Source: Pirellulales bacterium
Lineage (GTDB): Bacteria; Planctomycetota; Planctomycetia; Pirellulales; JACPPG01
DNA: 53,454 bases
Direction: 5' to 3'
NCBI GenBank assembly: GCA_035546535.1
Contig: DASZWQ010000088.1
Coordinates: 1-53,454, forward strand
Position 1 is the first letter of the stretch. Every line of letters begins with the position of its first letter. The notes under the pieces were generated by a model, which made no database searches, had not been told where the DNA came from, and worked only from the letters and a program-made list of their open reading frames with translations. Positions 1 through 9,443 of this stretch are shown here, in pieces. Made by a program: the position numbers and the translations under genes.

Positions 1-13
1 CAACGGGCTGCGA

Positions 14-126
14 CATCGCAGGGATGCGATGGCAAAATATCGACGTAAGTCGTTATTTTGCGAGCCGTGCGAAGCTTTGCTTCGCACTTGGCGAGGTTGA
101 AAAAAGCCACGAGGGCTTTTTTCAAC
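14..126. repeat. Array of four consecutive hairpins (repeat-like intergenic element)
   Basis: Four inverted repeats follow each other almost without gaps: CATCGCA/TGCGATG (14-31, 4-nt loop), GCAAAATA-CGAC/GTCG-TATTTTGC (32-61), GTGCGAAGC/GCTTCGCAC (67-87, 3-nt loop), and GTTGAAAAAAGCC/GGCTTTTTTCAAC (96-126, 5-nt loop). All arms pair perfectly except one T/T mismatch in the second. This is too much structure for a simple terminator and resembles a dispersed palindromic repeat or a remnant of a small non-autonomous element. I recall similar CTGTTGAAAAA-type intergenic sequences from other planctomycete genomes, but no second copy lies in this window. The element may extend past the left edge. 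Confidence 0.65.
96..126 (-). terminator. Bidirectional-looking terminator hairpin after the Gfo/Idh gene
   Basis: A 13-bp perfect stem with a 5-nt loop carries A6 on one arm and T6 on the other, so it could act on either strand. It begins 34 nt beyond the stop codon of the reverse-strand oxidoreductase gene, where an intrinsic terminator is expected. It is also the fourth hairpin of the structured element, so termination may be secondary to a repeat origin. Confidence 0.5.
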
Positions 127-159
127 AGGCTGCTAGACCGATCGACGTGGCGGTCGGGC

Positions 160-1173
160 CTACCGCGAAGCCGCCGTCTGGGCACGCTCCATCACGGATT
201 GCAGCGTCACGGGTTTGCCTCCCTGGCGCTTGCTTTCGTCGGCCGCTTCCATCATGGCGTAGATCTCCAAAGTCTCGGCGGCACTGACCGGTGGCTGGCC
301 ACTTTTGAAGAATTTCGCGATCTCGACGACCAGCGGCTGGTATCCGGCGTACGAACCGCTCGGCACGATCGCCTTGCTGCCGAACACGAGCGCGCCGTAA
401 TCGGTCTTGCCCGCCCGAATCCCGCGGAACGTGCCGATGCGACCTCCCTTCCACACACCCACGACAAGCTCACCGTCGGGCGTCTGGGTGCGCGACACCG
501 ATTCGCAGCCCGTCCCCATGATGGTGCAGAGGATTTCCATGCCGTGGATGCCGTACCAGAAGAGGTCGGGGTGATGCTCTTCGAGGGCGCACGGTCCGAA
601 GGCATCGCAGCCCAAGACGTCTCCCACGCGGTCGTCGTGGCGCATGCCCAGGATGCCAGGGCTGAAGCGCAGCGAGGAGCTGGAAAAGCAAGGCACCTTG
701 TGCTCTTCAGCCAGCTTGTAAATTGCGACGGCGTCGGCCAGGGAGCCGGCCACGGGCTTGTCGATGAACAGCGGCTTACCGGCCTTGATCACGGGAATCG
801 CCTGTTGCAGATGCGGCCGGCCGTCGACGCTTTCCAGCATCACGGCATCCACTTTCGGCAGTAGCTCGTCGATCGAACCGACGATCTCGACCCCTGCGTC
901 GCGCAGCTCCTTGGTATAGCCCTCGACACGATCGTGACTGGCGGGAATGTCGGGGCTGCCACCGGGATAGGCGGCAACGACCTCGACCGCGGCCAGATCG
1001 CCCGTTGCGTTTTTGTCGTTCATGGCCTTGGTGAAGGCGCTAACGTGCGACGTATCGAGCCCGATGATTCCGACCTTGATCGGTTTGGCGTCCTGGGCGT
1101 GCGCAGCGGAGGCAAGCGACATGAAAATCGTGGCTCCTAAAAGGATCGGGCGTATTGCGTGTGCGATATTCAC
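160..1173 (-). CDS. Secreted Gfo/Idh/MocA family oxidoreductase
   Basis: The 337-residue product starts with a Sec-type signal peptide (hydrophobic stretch at about 9-23, likely cleavage after AHA-Q near residue 26). A Rossmann nucleotide-binding fold follows (KVGIIGLDTSHVSAF, about 33-47). The DKP motif at 138-140 is a variant of the EKP signature, its lysine being the usual catalytic or cofactor-contacting residue. Family members use NAD(P) on sugars or related polyols; the substrate here cannot be read. The start is GTG, chosen because GGAG lies 7 nt upstream and it gives a clean signal peptide. Exported members are common in planctomycetes. A perfect TATAAT -10 lies 63 nt upstream and a hairpin terminator lies downstream, so the gene is probably monocistronic. 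Confidence 0.85.
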   Translation of the reverse strand: MNIAHAIRPILLGATIFMSLASAAHAQDAKPIKVGIIGLDTSHVSAFTKAMNDKNATGDLAAVEVVAAYPGGSPDIPASHDRVEGYTKELRDAGVEIVGSIDELLPKVDAVMLESVDGRPHLQQAIPVIKAGKPLFIDKPVAGSLADAVAIYKLAEEHKVPCFSSSSLRFSPGILGMRHDDRVGDVLGCDAFGPCALEEHHPDLFWYGIHGMEILCTIMGTGCESVSRTQTPDGELVVGVWKGGRIGTFRGIRAGKTDYGALVFGSKAIVPSGSYAGYQPLVVEIAKFFKSGQPPVSAAETLEIYAMMEAADESKRQGGKPVTLQSVMERAQTAASR

Positions 1174-1555
1174 GGAGTTTCTCCAGCGGTCGCTTTGAGA
1201 GTCGGCCTGCTCGCGGCAAACCCAAACTGAGGGGCATTATAGTCACCGGTTTCGTGACGTGCCGCGCAAACCCGAGTCGTGGAAATCGCCGGGGCTGCGG
1301 CGATCACCTGTGCCGGCGGTCCGCGGGTCGCGCTAGCGGGACAGCGGACTAAGAGACTCCGCGCCGCGACAGGCCGCGGCAGAATCGCTACGAACGAGCC
1401 AATCGTTCAATTGCCGGCGTTTCTCCTGCGGCCACGGCACGAAGCTCGTTTTCGCTGCGGCCTAATCTTTGACAGGGCCACGACAGCCTTTCTCGGTGTA
1501 GGCAGCCGCGGCCGAAGGTTTATATCATCAACGAGACTCGTGTGGGTGTGCGCTC
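1174..1555. other. Intergenic region between divergent genes
   Basis: This 382-bp stretch separates the reverse-strand Gfo/Idh gene from the forward molybdopterin oxidoreductase. It must hold both promoters. Apart from the reverse-strand TATAAT at 1236, a TTGACA occurs at 1469-1474 on the forward strand but has no matching -10 at 16-18 bp. No coding potential, tRNA or convincing hairpin was seen. Confidence 0.5.
1236..1241 (-). promoter_or_regulatory. Candidate -10 element for the Gfo/Idh gene
   Basis: The reverse strand reads TATAAT, an exact sigma-70 -10 hexamer, 63 nt before the GTG start at 1173. No good -35 lies 16-18 bp upstream (the sequence there is GC-rich), so the call rests on the -10 and its position. 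Confidence 0.4.
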
Positions 1556-3247
1556 ATGCTGAAAGCTGTTGCTATGTCGGAAATGGCAAGCGATCCGCTG
1601 CACAATCATCTGGTCTATCCAGCCGATCGTCGCCCCTGGTTTTCTGTCCGCTGGCCGTACCTGGTCGCTGGCGTAGTACTCGCGCTGGGGCCGGTGATCG
1701 CCGCGTGGATCTACTATTTCGCATTCGGGTTGCCCGAGCTGCCGGCGAGCCCGCGTGTGGTCGAGCCGTACGCGAGCAATCCGCACGGGTTTCCGTTGTG
1801 GCTGCGCGCGTCGCATTTCATCAATCTGTTTTTGATGGTGCTGCTGGTACGCAGCGGCCTGCAGATTTTGCACGACCATCCGCGGCTGTATTGGAATGAT
1901 CACAGCACCCCGGGCTCGGATTGGTTGCGCGTCACGCCGCTTGACGTGCCGCGCGACCGCGTCTGGACCGCCAAGGATGACAGCCGGTACTTGAGCCCCT
2001 GGATTGGACTGCCCGGTTTTCGCCACACGATCGGGCTGGCGCGGCATTGGCATTTCCTCTGCGCGGCCTTCTGGCTCGCCAATGGCCTGATCTTCGTGGG
2101 ACTGCTTTTTGGCACTGGCCAATGGCGCCGCCTGATTCCCACGGACCTGATCATCTTCCGCCATGCCTGGGCCGTGATGGTGCATTACGCGACGTTTCAC
2201 CTGCCGCTGGAGCCCGATGGCTTTTACCATTACAACCCGCTCCAGCAATTGGCCTATGCGGGCGTTGTTTTATTGATCGCGCCCGTGACGTTGCTGACGG
2301 GTCTGGCGATGTCGCCGGCGATCGATAGCCGGTTCCTGTGGTATCCGCGGCTGTTCGGCGGGCGGCAGAAGGCCCGGTCGCTTCATTTTCTTGCGTTGTG
2401 CGGCTATGCCGCGTTCCTGGTGCCGCACGTCACGATGGTCGTAATCACGGGCTTGCGACAGAACATGAACCATATCGTTGTCGGCACGGATGACCGGCAA
2501 TCGACAGGACTGATTTGGGGGCTGGTCGGATTGTCCGGCGTTGCCGTCGCGTGCTATGCGGCGCATTGGATTTCGTGGCATCGACCGCGGTGGCTGCAAA
2601 TGACCTTCCGCCGCGTGCTCGGGCCGTTCCAGAAGAACGTGGTCAACCGCCTGCGCAGCCGCTATCGGTTTACGAAGGATGACATTTCGCCTTACTTCTG
2701 GCCAAACGGCAAGATGCCGACCTCCTCCGAATGGTCTGCGCTGGGCAACGGCCGCCGCGAGAGCTTTTCACTGCCGGTTACCGGCCTGGTGCAAAATCCG
2801 GTCACGCTTTCGATCGACGATATGCACGCTCTCGGTCGCCAAGAGCAGATCACGATGCACCATTGCATCCAGGGATGGTCCGGCATCGCGCAATGGGCCG
2901 GATTGCCGATGGCTCGCCTGATCGAACTGGTGCAGCCGCTGCCCGAGGCGGGGGCGGTCGTCTTTCATTCGTTCGGCGAAGGGCACTACGGCGGCCCGTA
3001 CTACGACACGCTTACCATGCAGAATGCACTGCATCCCGAGACGCTCTTGGCCTACGAGATGAACTACGAGCCGCTGCCGGACTTGCACGGAGCGCCGTTG
3101 CGTCTGCGCGTGGAAAACCAGCTCGGCTACAAAATGGTGAAGTGGATCCGCGCCATCGAGTTCGTCGCCTCGGAAAAAGATGTAGGGCGCGGCTACGGCG
3201 GCAAGAACGAGGATGACGAGTATTATCCCGTCGTCGCCAACATCTGA
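1556..3247 (+). CDS. Membrane molybdopterin-dependent oxidoreductase with cytochrome b-type N-terminal domain
   Basis: The 563-residue protein joins two modules. Residues about 25-350 contain about five hydrophobic segments with well-placed histidines (ASHFINL, RHWHFL, RHAWAVMVHYATFH, LVPHVTMV), as in di-haem cytochrome b561-like membrane anchors. Residues about 395-545 form a sulfite oxidase/YedY-type molybdopterin domain. Its signature MHHCIQGWSG places the molybdenum-ligating cysteine at 437. The protein probably exchanges electrons between the quinone pool and a molybdenum site at the membrane; the substrate is unknown. An alternative ATG at 1574 removes six residues, and neither start has a strong ribosome site. 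No partner subunit is adjacent, which fits a self-contained fusion of the redox anchor and catalytic subunit that are separate in MsrPQ-type systems. Confidence 0.85.
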   Translation: MLKAVAMSEMASDPLHNHLVYPADRRPWFSVRWPYLVAGVVLALGPVIAAWIYYFAFGLPELPASPRVVEPYASNPHGFPLWLRASHFINLFLMVLLVRSGLQILHDHPRLYWNDHSTPGSDWLRVTPLDVPRDRVWTAKDDSRYLSPWIGLPGFRHTIGLARHWHFLCAAFWLANGLIFVGLLFGTGQWRRLIPTDLIIFRHAWAVMVHYATFHLPLEPDGFYHYNPLQQLAYAGVVLLIAPVTLLTGLAMSPAIDSRFLWYPRLFGGRQKARSLHFLALCGYAAFLVPHVTMVVITGLRQNMNHIVVGTDDRQSTGLIWGLVGLSGVAVACYAAHWISWHRPRWLQMTFRRVLGPFQKNVVNRLRSRYRFTKDDISPYFWPNGKMPTSSEWSALGNGRRESFSLPVTGLVQNPVTLSIDDMHALGRQEQITMHHCIQGWSGIAQWAGLPMARLIELVQPLPEAGAVVFHSFGEGHYGGPYYDTLTMQNALHPETLLAYEMNYEPLPDLHGAPLRLRVENQLGYKMVKWIRAIEFVASEKDVGRGYGGKNEDDEYYPVVANI

Positions 3248-3482
3248 ACGCGGCTCAGCCCAAGATGCACGGCAGCTTTCGGCCGGTGAGCCAGAATCCC
3301 GATCGCGCGAAGGTCGAACGTAGCGGCTCGCATCTTGTCCGGTAGGCGGTCACTCGGCGATACTACAAGCGGCCGTTGGCGGGAACAACCGTCGCACGTC
3401 GATCGGACGGGCCGAAGGCCGCACGTGCGGAATGGGTACTGCCGACGACTGTGCCGCGCGCAAGTCCGCGGCGTACATTTCC

Positions 3483-6400
3483 ATGATGGTCCAAGTCAGC
3501 CGGGCGACAGCTTCCGACGCAGCTCCTTCGCGGATCACACTGCGCGAGCTGGAGCGTGCCGTGCGCGCGGCGGATCCGGCGGCCGTTCTGGTCGCAGCGC
3601 GAATCCTGCGGCGCGTGATCAAGCAGCATGCCCGGCTCCCCGGCTTCGGCCTGCGCGTGCCGCACCGCAAAAGCTACATCATTTCGCGCGCCGATTTGCT
3701 CACGATCGTCGACCCGGACGAGCTCGATCTTAGTTCCCGCGACGAACTGCCCGAGACCGTGATATTGCTCGCGCGCCCGGCAGCCGAACGTCTGGTGGTC
3801 AACACCGCGGCCGACAACCTGACCATCTGCTGGCGGCTGCTGTTTCACGCCCGGCTCCATCAAGCCTTCGACCGACAGATCACCACGGGGCAACTCGACG
3901 CAAGGGCAATTCGCGAGCGGATCGCGCGACTCGGGGCCAGCGAATTCGCTGAAGCTCGCGCGGTGCTCAAACAAGAGAACTTCCTGATCCCGCCGGCCAG
4001 CGACGAGTCGATCTACGTCGAGTTCGCGGCGCTTTATCTGGAACTGCGTTATTTCGCCGAGGCGTTTGTCGGATCGTACTTTCCGGGGCTGGAAAACTTC
4101 AAGCGCATCGACGACCTGCTGGCCGAGGATGTCGACGCCGCGGCGCTGTTCGAAGCCACGCGCCCCCCTGGCGCCCCCGAGCGCCCTGCCCGGCGTGACA
4201 CGACGTCGGAAGAAACGGCGGCGCCGCTGGCCGAACCGCTGGCCGCCGCGTACGCGACGCCGTCGATCCGCGCGATGCGCCGGCTGCTCGACCGCGCGGC
4301 GCGCGTCAGCGTGCGCGGCAACCTGGTGCGGGCGGCCATCCTGCGCGTCTCGGCCGCCGCGCGCGGCAATGCCGAGCAAAGCCGTCTGGCACGCTCCGAA
4401 GCGCGCGCCGATATGGACCGGCTGGCCGAACGCTTACAAGGAGCGCTTGGATTCGATGACGAGGAGCGCGAGGACTGGGCGCGGCTCCTGGCCTCGCTGA
4501 CGACGCCCGCGGCGCGCGGCTTTTGGACCGCCGAGGCGCGGCTCCTGTACGATCTGCAAAAGGTGTGCGTCGACCATGAACGCGGCGTCTTCACGTTCGA
4601 CGTCCGCCGCTGGATCGGCTCTGGCTTTCGCGCACCCTTGAAGCGCGTCCTTCCCGGCCAGAGAAACGTCCTCTTTTCGAAACATTTGCGCAGCGCCGCT
4701 GGCCGACTGGCGGCGATCCGCGTTTCGGAGCGTGTGCGCGCCCGCATGGCCGCGTTACTGCAAACGGCGGTGCTGCGCGCCGAAGAGAATCTGCGCAGCC
4801 GCTTTCGCCCGACGATCGCCTCGGCGCTCGATCGCGTGCAGCTACGCCCGCAGAACTTGCCGGAGCGCGTGGCCCGCGAGAAGTTGATCGACGAGCTATT
4901 GGACCGGGTCGTGGAGCGTGGGTTTCTCACGATGGGCGATTTGCGCGACGCGCTCTCGCGCAACAACCTGAAGATGCCCGACGTCGCCAGCATCAAGCAG
5001 CTCGTGCTGGGCGACCAGTTGCTGCAAACGAATCGGCAATTGGCCGAGCGCATGGACGGCGTCTACCATCGCGGAGAAATTTATCTGACCCTGCCCCAGC
5101 GACTCAGCTCGCTGGCCTTTGGCACGCCGCTGGGACGGTTTCTGACGCAGTACGTGGTGCTGCCGTTTGGCGGCGCGTTTTTGATTCAGAAGGGGGTGCA
5201 GCACATCATCGCGCCGCACTCCGAGCAATCGGCGTTCGATCCCTGGAACCTGTCGGCGCTTGTATACATGGGCTTGTTCCTGCTCGGACTGTTGCACATT
5301 CATCGCTTTCGCATGATCTGCCTCGACGTCGTCTGGCTGGCGGGCCGCACGGCGCGCACGATCTTTATCGACTTGCCGACCCGACTCGTGCAGCTGCCCG
5401 TGGTACAGGCGATCGTACACAGCGTTTATTTCCGCTTGCTGCAACAAGGCTTGTTCAAGCCGCTGCTGGTGACGGCCCTGATCGCGCCGGTGGCTTCGTA
5501 CCTTTTCCGATTCTCGATCACGACCTGGCGTGGCGTGTTGCTGTTCCTGGCCGTGAACCTGGTTCTCAATACGCGCATCGGCCGCGATGTCGATGAGCTG
5601 GTAACCGACTGGCTGACGCAGACGTGGCATCGCTTTCGCATCCACGTGCTGGCCACGTTCTTGCGCTTCATCATGGACGTCTTCAGCCGGTTGCTGCAGA
5701 ACATCGAGCGCATGCTGTACACCGTCGATGAATGGCTGCGGTTTCGCACGGGCGAAAGACCCTTGTCCGTGGCGGCAAAGGCCGTGCTGGGTGGCCTGTG
5801 GTTCTTTGTCAATTACTTCATTCGCTTTTGCGTAACGCTGCTGATCGAGCCGCAAATCAATCCGATCAAGCACTTCCCCGTCGTTACGGTTTCTCACAAG
5901 ATCCTGCTGCCGCTGACGGTGCCGTTCATTCACTTTCTGCGCGGCCCCCTGGGCAATGTATGGGCCGACACGATTGCGCCGACCGTGGTGCTGTTGCTGC
6001 CGGGCGTGTTCGGCTTTTTGGTGTGGGAATTGAAAGAGAACTGGCGGCTGTACGCGGACAACCGTCCGAAGCTGGTGAGTCCGGTCACGATCGGCCATCA
6101 TGGCGAGGCGATGTTGCAGTTCATGCGCGTCGGCTTCCGTTCCGGCACGCTGCCCAAGCTGTTCGCCAAGCTGCGCCGCGCGAATCGCAAGGCGTATTGG
6201 ACCGGCAAGTGGAAGACCGTAAGCAAGCACCTGGCCGGTTTGCGCCACGCCGAAGAGGAGCTGCGGCGGTTCGTCGATCGCGACCTTCTCCTGCTCTTGG
6301 CGCATAGCCGTGGCTGGAAGGATCGGCCGATCGAAAGTGGCCATGTGGTGCTTGCCACCAACCGCGTGCTGTTCGAGCTGCGTTCGCCCGAAGCGCCGGG

Positions 6401-6875
6401 CGGCAGCCTGTGGCTCGCCTTCACCGAGCGCTCGGGATGGCTCATTGCCCAGGTCCATCGCCGCGGCTGGCTCGACACGTTGCAAGCGACTCAACGCACG
6501 ACACTCGATAATGCCCTGGCCGGCTTTTACAAAATGGCGGGCGTGGACCTGGTGCGCGAGCAAGTCGACCGTGAGCTCGATCCTCGCGAGGTGGATTACG
6601 CTGTTGATGAGAACGGCTTGCAGGTCTGGCCCGTACGATTGCCTGAGGATCTGACGCGTGTGTCGTTGCGCGATTGGCCGCCGCAGCAAGAGCAACGATT
6701 GCCGGCCATGCTGCCGGCCGTGCCTCTCTCGCGACCCGAGCGGTTGGTCTTTGCACGTGCCCCGATCTCGTGGCAGCGCTGGGTCACGATCTGGGATCAT
6801 GATCAATCACACGTCGGCACGAGCGAACATGCCCTTCATGGCGTGTCGCAGTTACCGCCACGCGAGGCTACGTAG
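3483..6875 (+). CDS. Large multi-pass membrane protein of unknown function
   Basis: I do not recognise a family for this protein of about 1130 residues. The first 550 residues look soluble, helical and arginine/alanine-rich. From about 552 to 845 there are six or seven hydrophobic segments (for example RFLTQYVVLPFGGAFL, ALVYMGLFLLGLLHI, GGLWFFVNYFIRFCVTLLI, APTVVLLLPGVFGFLVW). The last 280 residues are soluble again. The open frame extends upstream to 3432; ATG at 3483 or 3486 is preferred since the upstream residues look non-conserved, but the start is not certain. It stands alone, 235 bp after the molybdopterin gene and 114 bp before the glycosidase-like gene. The layout suggests a large inner-membrane scaffold or transporter-like protein; no catalytic motif was seen. 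Confidence 0.8.
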   Translation: MMVQVSRATASDAAPSRITLRELERAVRAADPAAVLVAARILRRVIKQHARLPGFGLRVPHRKSYIISRADLLTIVDPDELDLSSRDELPETVILLARPAAERLVVNTAADNLTICWRLLFHARLHQAFDRQITTGQLDARAIRERIARLGASEFAEARAVLKQENFLIPPASDESIYVEFAALYLELRYFAEAFVGSYFPGLENFKRIDDLLAEDVDAAALFEATRPPGAPERPARRDTTSEETAAPLAEPLAAAYATPSIRAMRRLLDRAARVSVRGNLVRAAILRVSAAARGNAEQSRLARSEARADMDRLAERLQGALGFDDEEREDWARLLASLTTPAARGFWTAEARLLYDLQKVCVDHERGVFTFDVRRWIGSGFRAPLKRVLPGQRNVLFSKHLRSAAGRLAAIRVSERVRARMAALLQTAVLRAEENLRSRFRPTIASALDRVQLRPQNLPERVAREKLIDELLDRVVERGFLTMGDLRDALSRNNLKMPDVASIKQLVLGDQLLQTNRQLAERMDGVYHRGEIYLTLPQRLSSLAFGTPLGRFLTQYVVLPFGGAFLIQKGVQHIIAPHSEQSAFDPWNLSALVYMGLFLLGLLHIHRFRMICLDVVWLAGRTARTIFIDLPTRLVQLPVVQAIVHSVYFRLLQQGLFKPLLVTALIAPVASYLFRFSITTWRGVLLFLAVNLVLNTRIGRDVDELVTDWLTQTWHRFRIHVLATFLRFIMDVFSRLLQNIERMLYTVDEWLRFRTGERPLSVAAKAVLGGLWFFVNYFIRFCVTLLIEPQINPIKHFPVVTVSHKILLPLTVPFIHFLRGPLGNVWADTIAPTVVLLLPGVFGFLVWELKENWRLYADNRPKLVSPVTIGHHGEAMLQFMRVGFRSGTLPKLFAKLRRANRKAYWTGKWKTVSKHLAGLRHAEEELRRFVDRDLLLLLAHSRGWKDRPIESGHVVLATNRVLFELRSPEAPGGSLWLAFTERSGWLIAQVHRRGWLDTLQATQRTTLDNALAGFYKMAGVDLVREQVDRELDPREVDYAVDENGLQVWPVRLPEDLTRVSLRDWPPQQEQRLPAMLPAVPLSRPERLVFARAPISWQRWVTIWDHDQSHVGTSEHALHGVSQLPPREAT

Positions 6876-6989
6876 CCGGCCGCGCAGCGAGGAGAGGAGC
6901 CCCAGCGCGGGGCTGGCGGTCGCCCGCCGGCCTGCTTATTCTGGTCTTCTGCCCGCGCATCTTTCCTCGCCCTGACGGACATTCCTGCC

Positions 6990-9443
6990 ATGCACTCTTC
7001 AAGGCCTGCGTTGTGTAGTTCACTTCTGGTAACCGCTTTCACATTCGCATGCGCGACTGCGGCGAAAGCCGACGAGGCCGTCGATCTGTCGCGAGCCGTG
7101 ATCGTCGTCGCGAGCGACGCCACGCCGCGCGAGCGCAAGGCGGTACAGATGTTCGTCGAGGAGGTCGGCAAGCGCACGAACCTGCGCCTGCAAGTCGACA
7201 AGGCCTGGCCGCAGAAGGGGACGCCGGTGATCGCGGTCGGCCAGGAGACGGCGCTCAAGGGACTGTCCGGACGCTTTGCCGCGACGCTCTCTGACGATCC
7301 GGCGGCCGTTGGCGGCAAGGAAGGATATCGCATCCGCGTTCGCCAGGATGCGGGTGGTGACGCCGTCTTCGTTCTCGGCAACGACGAGCGCGGCGTGCTC
7401 TTCGGCCTGGGGCGCCTGATGCTCGCCCTGCACATGAACCCGGGCAAGGCCACGCTGGAGCGCGACTTCGACGTGGCCACCGCGCCCGCCTATCCCCTGC
7501 GCGGTCATCAGTTGGGATATCGTCCCAAGACCAACAGTTACGACGCCTGGGACCTGAAGCAGTGGGAGCAATACTATCGCGACCTGGCCGTCTTTGGCAG
7601 CAATGCCGTCGAGCTGGTGCCGCCGCGCACCGACGACGCGCCCGACAGCCCTCATTTCCCGTTGCCACAATTGGAAATGATGACCGGCATGTCGAAGCTG
7701 GCCGACGATTACGGCCTGGACGTGTGGATCTGGTATCCGGCCATGGATCGCAACTACGCCGACGAAAACACGGTGGAGTATTCGCTGCAAAAATGGGCTT
7801 ACGTATTTCAACACTTGCCACGCATCGATGCCGTGTTCGTGCCGGGCGGTGACCCAGGGCACACGCAGCCGAAATACTTGATGGCGTTGCTCGAGAAACA
7901 GGCCGACATCCTGCACCGTACACATCCGCAGGCGCAGATGTGGGTTTCGCCGCAGAGCTTCAACGACGTGTGGTTCGCCGAGTTCATCGAGATTTTGCGC
8001 CGCGATCAGCCGAGCTGGCTATCGGGCGTCGTGTTTGGCCCGCAGGTGCGCGTCAGTCTGCCCGCCTTGCGCGAGGCAGTGCCCGAGCGTTACCCGATCC
8101 GCCATTACCCGGACATTACCCACAGCCGGCAGTGCCAATACCCGGTGCCGAACTGGGATGCCTCTTACGCGGTGAGCGAAGCGCGCGAGTGCATCAATCC
8201 GCGTCCGCTTGACGAGGCGGCGATCTTCCGCCTTTTGCAGCCGTACACGATCGGCTTCCTTACGTACTCCGAAGGCTGCAACGATGACGTCAATAAGTTC
8301 ATCTGGAGCGGGCTGGGATGGGATCCGCAAGCGCCGGTGATCGATATTCTGCGTGACTATGCCGGCTACTTCATCGGCGACGAGTATCGCGACAGCTTTG
8401 CCCAGGCGCTTATGGCCTTGGAGCGCAATTGGCGCGGACCGCTCGTCGCGAACGAAGGCGTCGACACGACGCTCGCACAGTTTCGCACGATGGAACGGGA
8501 CGCCACGCCGAGCGTGCTCGGCAACTGGCGTTTTCAACAGGCGCTCTATCGGGCGTACTACGACGCCTACATCCGCGAGCGACTGATCGCCGAAAACACG
8601 GCCGAGGATCGGGCGCTCGATCGCTTGCGCGCGGCAAAATCGGGCGAGACCGAGCAGGCCATGAAGGAAGCCGAGGCCATTCTCGATGCCGCCGAGGCCC
8701 CTAAGTTCGCCCTCGACTTGCGGAAGCGCGTGTTCGAGCTCGGCGAGGACTTGTACAAGAGCATTCGCATGCAACAGAGCGTGCCGCTTTATAAAGCGAT
8801 CGCCGTCGACCGCGGGGCATCGCTCGATACGATCGATTACCCGCTGAACAATCGGGCCTGGTTGAAAAATCGCTTCGCCACGATTCGCAAGAAAGCGGAC
8901 GAAGCAGCCCGGCTGGCCGACTTGCGCGAAATCGTCGAATGGACCAATCCCGGGCCCGGCGGTTTTTACGACGACCTGGGCAACACGGCGCGGCAACCGC
9001 ACCTCGTCCTGGGCGAGCCGTTCGACCGCGATCCGGCATCGCTCGCGTCGGCGCGGTGCGGCTTCGCGGGGCCGGAAACGCGCCAAGGCGCGAATGCCAA
9101 TATCACCGGCCCATGGCGCACCAGTTGGCTCGACCATGCCGAGTCGCTTTTGGATGCGCCGCTGACGATGCGTTACACGGATCTCGATCCGGCGGCCCAG
9201 TACAAGCTGCGCGTGGTGTACGCCGGTGATGGGCTGGAAAAGAAGATTCGCCTGCAGGCCAACGACGGCATCGAGATTCATCCCTACATCGCCAAACCGC
9301 GACCGATCGCGCCGGTGGAATTCGACATTCCGCCCGAGGCGACCCGCTCGGGCCAGTTGACGCTGCGTTGGAATCGCGAGCCGGGACGCGGCGATAATGG
9401 CCGCGGCTGCCAGGTCTCGGAAGCGTGGCTGATGAAGAAGTAG
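6990..9443 (+). CDS. Secreted glycoside hydrolase-like protein (GH67 N-terminal/GH20-like)
   Basis: The 817-residue product has a signal peptide (about 1-27, cleavage near AKA-DE). An N-terminal alpha/beta domain (VIVVASDATPRERKAV onward, about 35-150) resembles the non-catalytic domain before GH67 alpha-glucuronidases and GH20 hexosaminidases. It is followed by YPLRGHQLGYRPKTNSYD (about 168-185) and a TIM-barrel-like region containing DVWIWYPAMD and DAVFVPGGDPGH. The C-terminal 200 residues end in a beta-rich, carbohydrate-binding-like module. The protein probably acts outside the cytoplasm on a plant or algal polysaccharide. The catalytic acids cannot be fixed from sequence alone, so a precise activity is not claimed. 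A composite repeat begins one base after the stop codon. Confidence 0.7.
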   Translation: MHSSRPALCSSLLVTAFTFACATAAKADEAVDLSRAVIVVASDATPRERKAVQMFVEEVGKRTNLRLQVDKAWPQKGTPVIAVGQETALKGLSGRFAATLSDDPAAVGGKEGYRIRVRQDAGGDAVFVLGNDERGVLFGLGRLMLALHMNPGKATLERDFDVATAPAYPLRGHQLGYRPKTNSYDAWDLKQWEQYYRDLAVFGSNAVELVPPRTDDAPDSPHFPLPQLEMMTGMSKLADDYGLDVWIWYPAMDRNYADENTVEYSLQKWAYVFQHLPRIDAVFVPGGDPGHTQPKYLMALLEKQADILHRTHPQAQMWVSPQSFNDVWFAEFIEILRRDQPSWLSGVVFGPQVRVSLPALREAVPERYPIRHYPDITHSRQCQYPVPNWDASYAVSEARECINPRPLDEAAIFRLLQPYTIGFLTYSEGCNDDVNKFIWSGLGWDPQAPVIDILRDYAGYFIGDEYRDSFAQALMALERNWRGPLVANEGVDTTLAQFRTMERDATPSVLGNWRFQQALYRAYYDAYIRERLIAENTAEDRALDRLRAAKSGETEQAMKEAEAILDAAEAPKFALDLRKRVFELGEDLYKSIRMQQSVPLYKAIAVDRGASLDTIDYPLNNRAWLKNRFATIRKKADEAARLADLREIVEWTNPGPGGFYDDLGNTARQPHLVLGEPFDRDPASLASARCGFAGPETRQGANANITGPWRTSWLDHAESLLDAPLTMRYTDLDPAAQYKLRVVYAGDGLEKKIRLQANDGIEIHPYIAKPRPIAPVEFDIPPEATRSGQLTLRWNREPGRGDNGRGCQVSEAWLMKK

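Noticed and set aside
1469..1497. Sigma-70 promoter of the molybdopterin oxidoreductase
   Set aside because: TTGACA is present, but no acceptable -10 lies 15-19 bp downstream.
4896..6806. Long reverse-strand open frame (636 codons) opposite the large membrane protein
   Set aside because: GC-rich codon bias leaves the antisense frame open. The forward frame has realistic transmembrane segments and the antisense product is a low-complexity Arg/Gln-rich chain.
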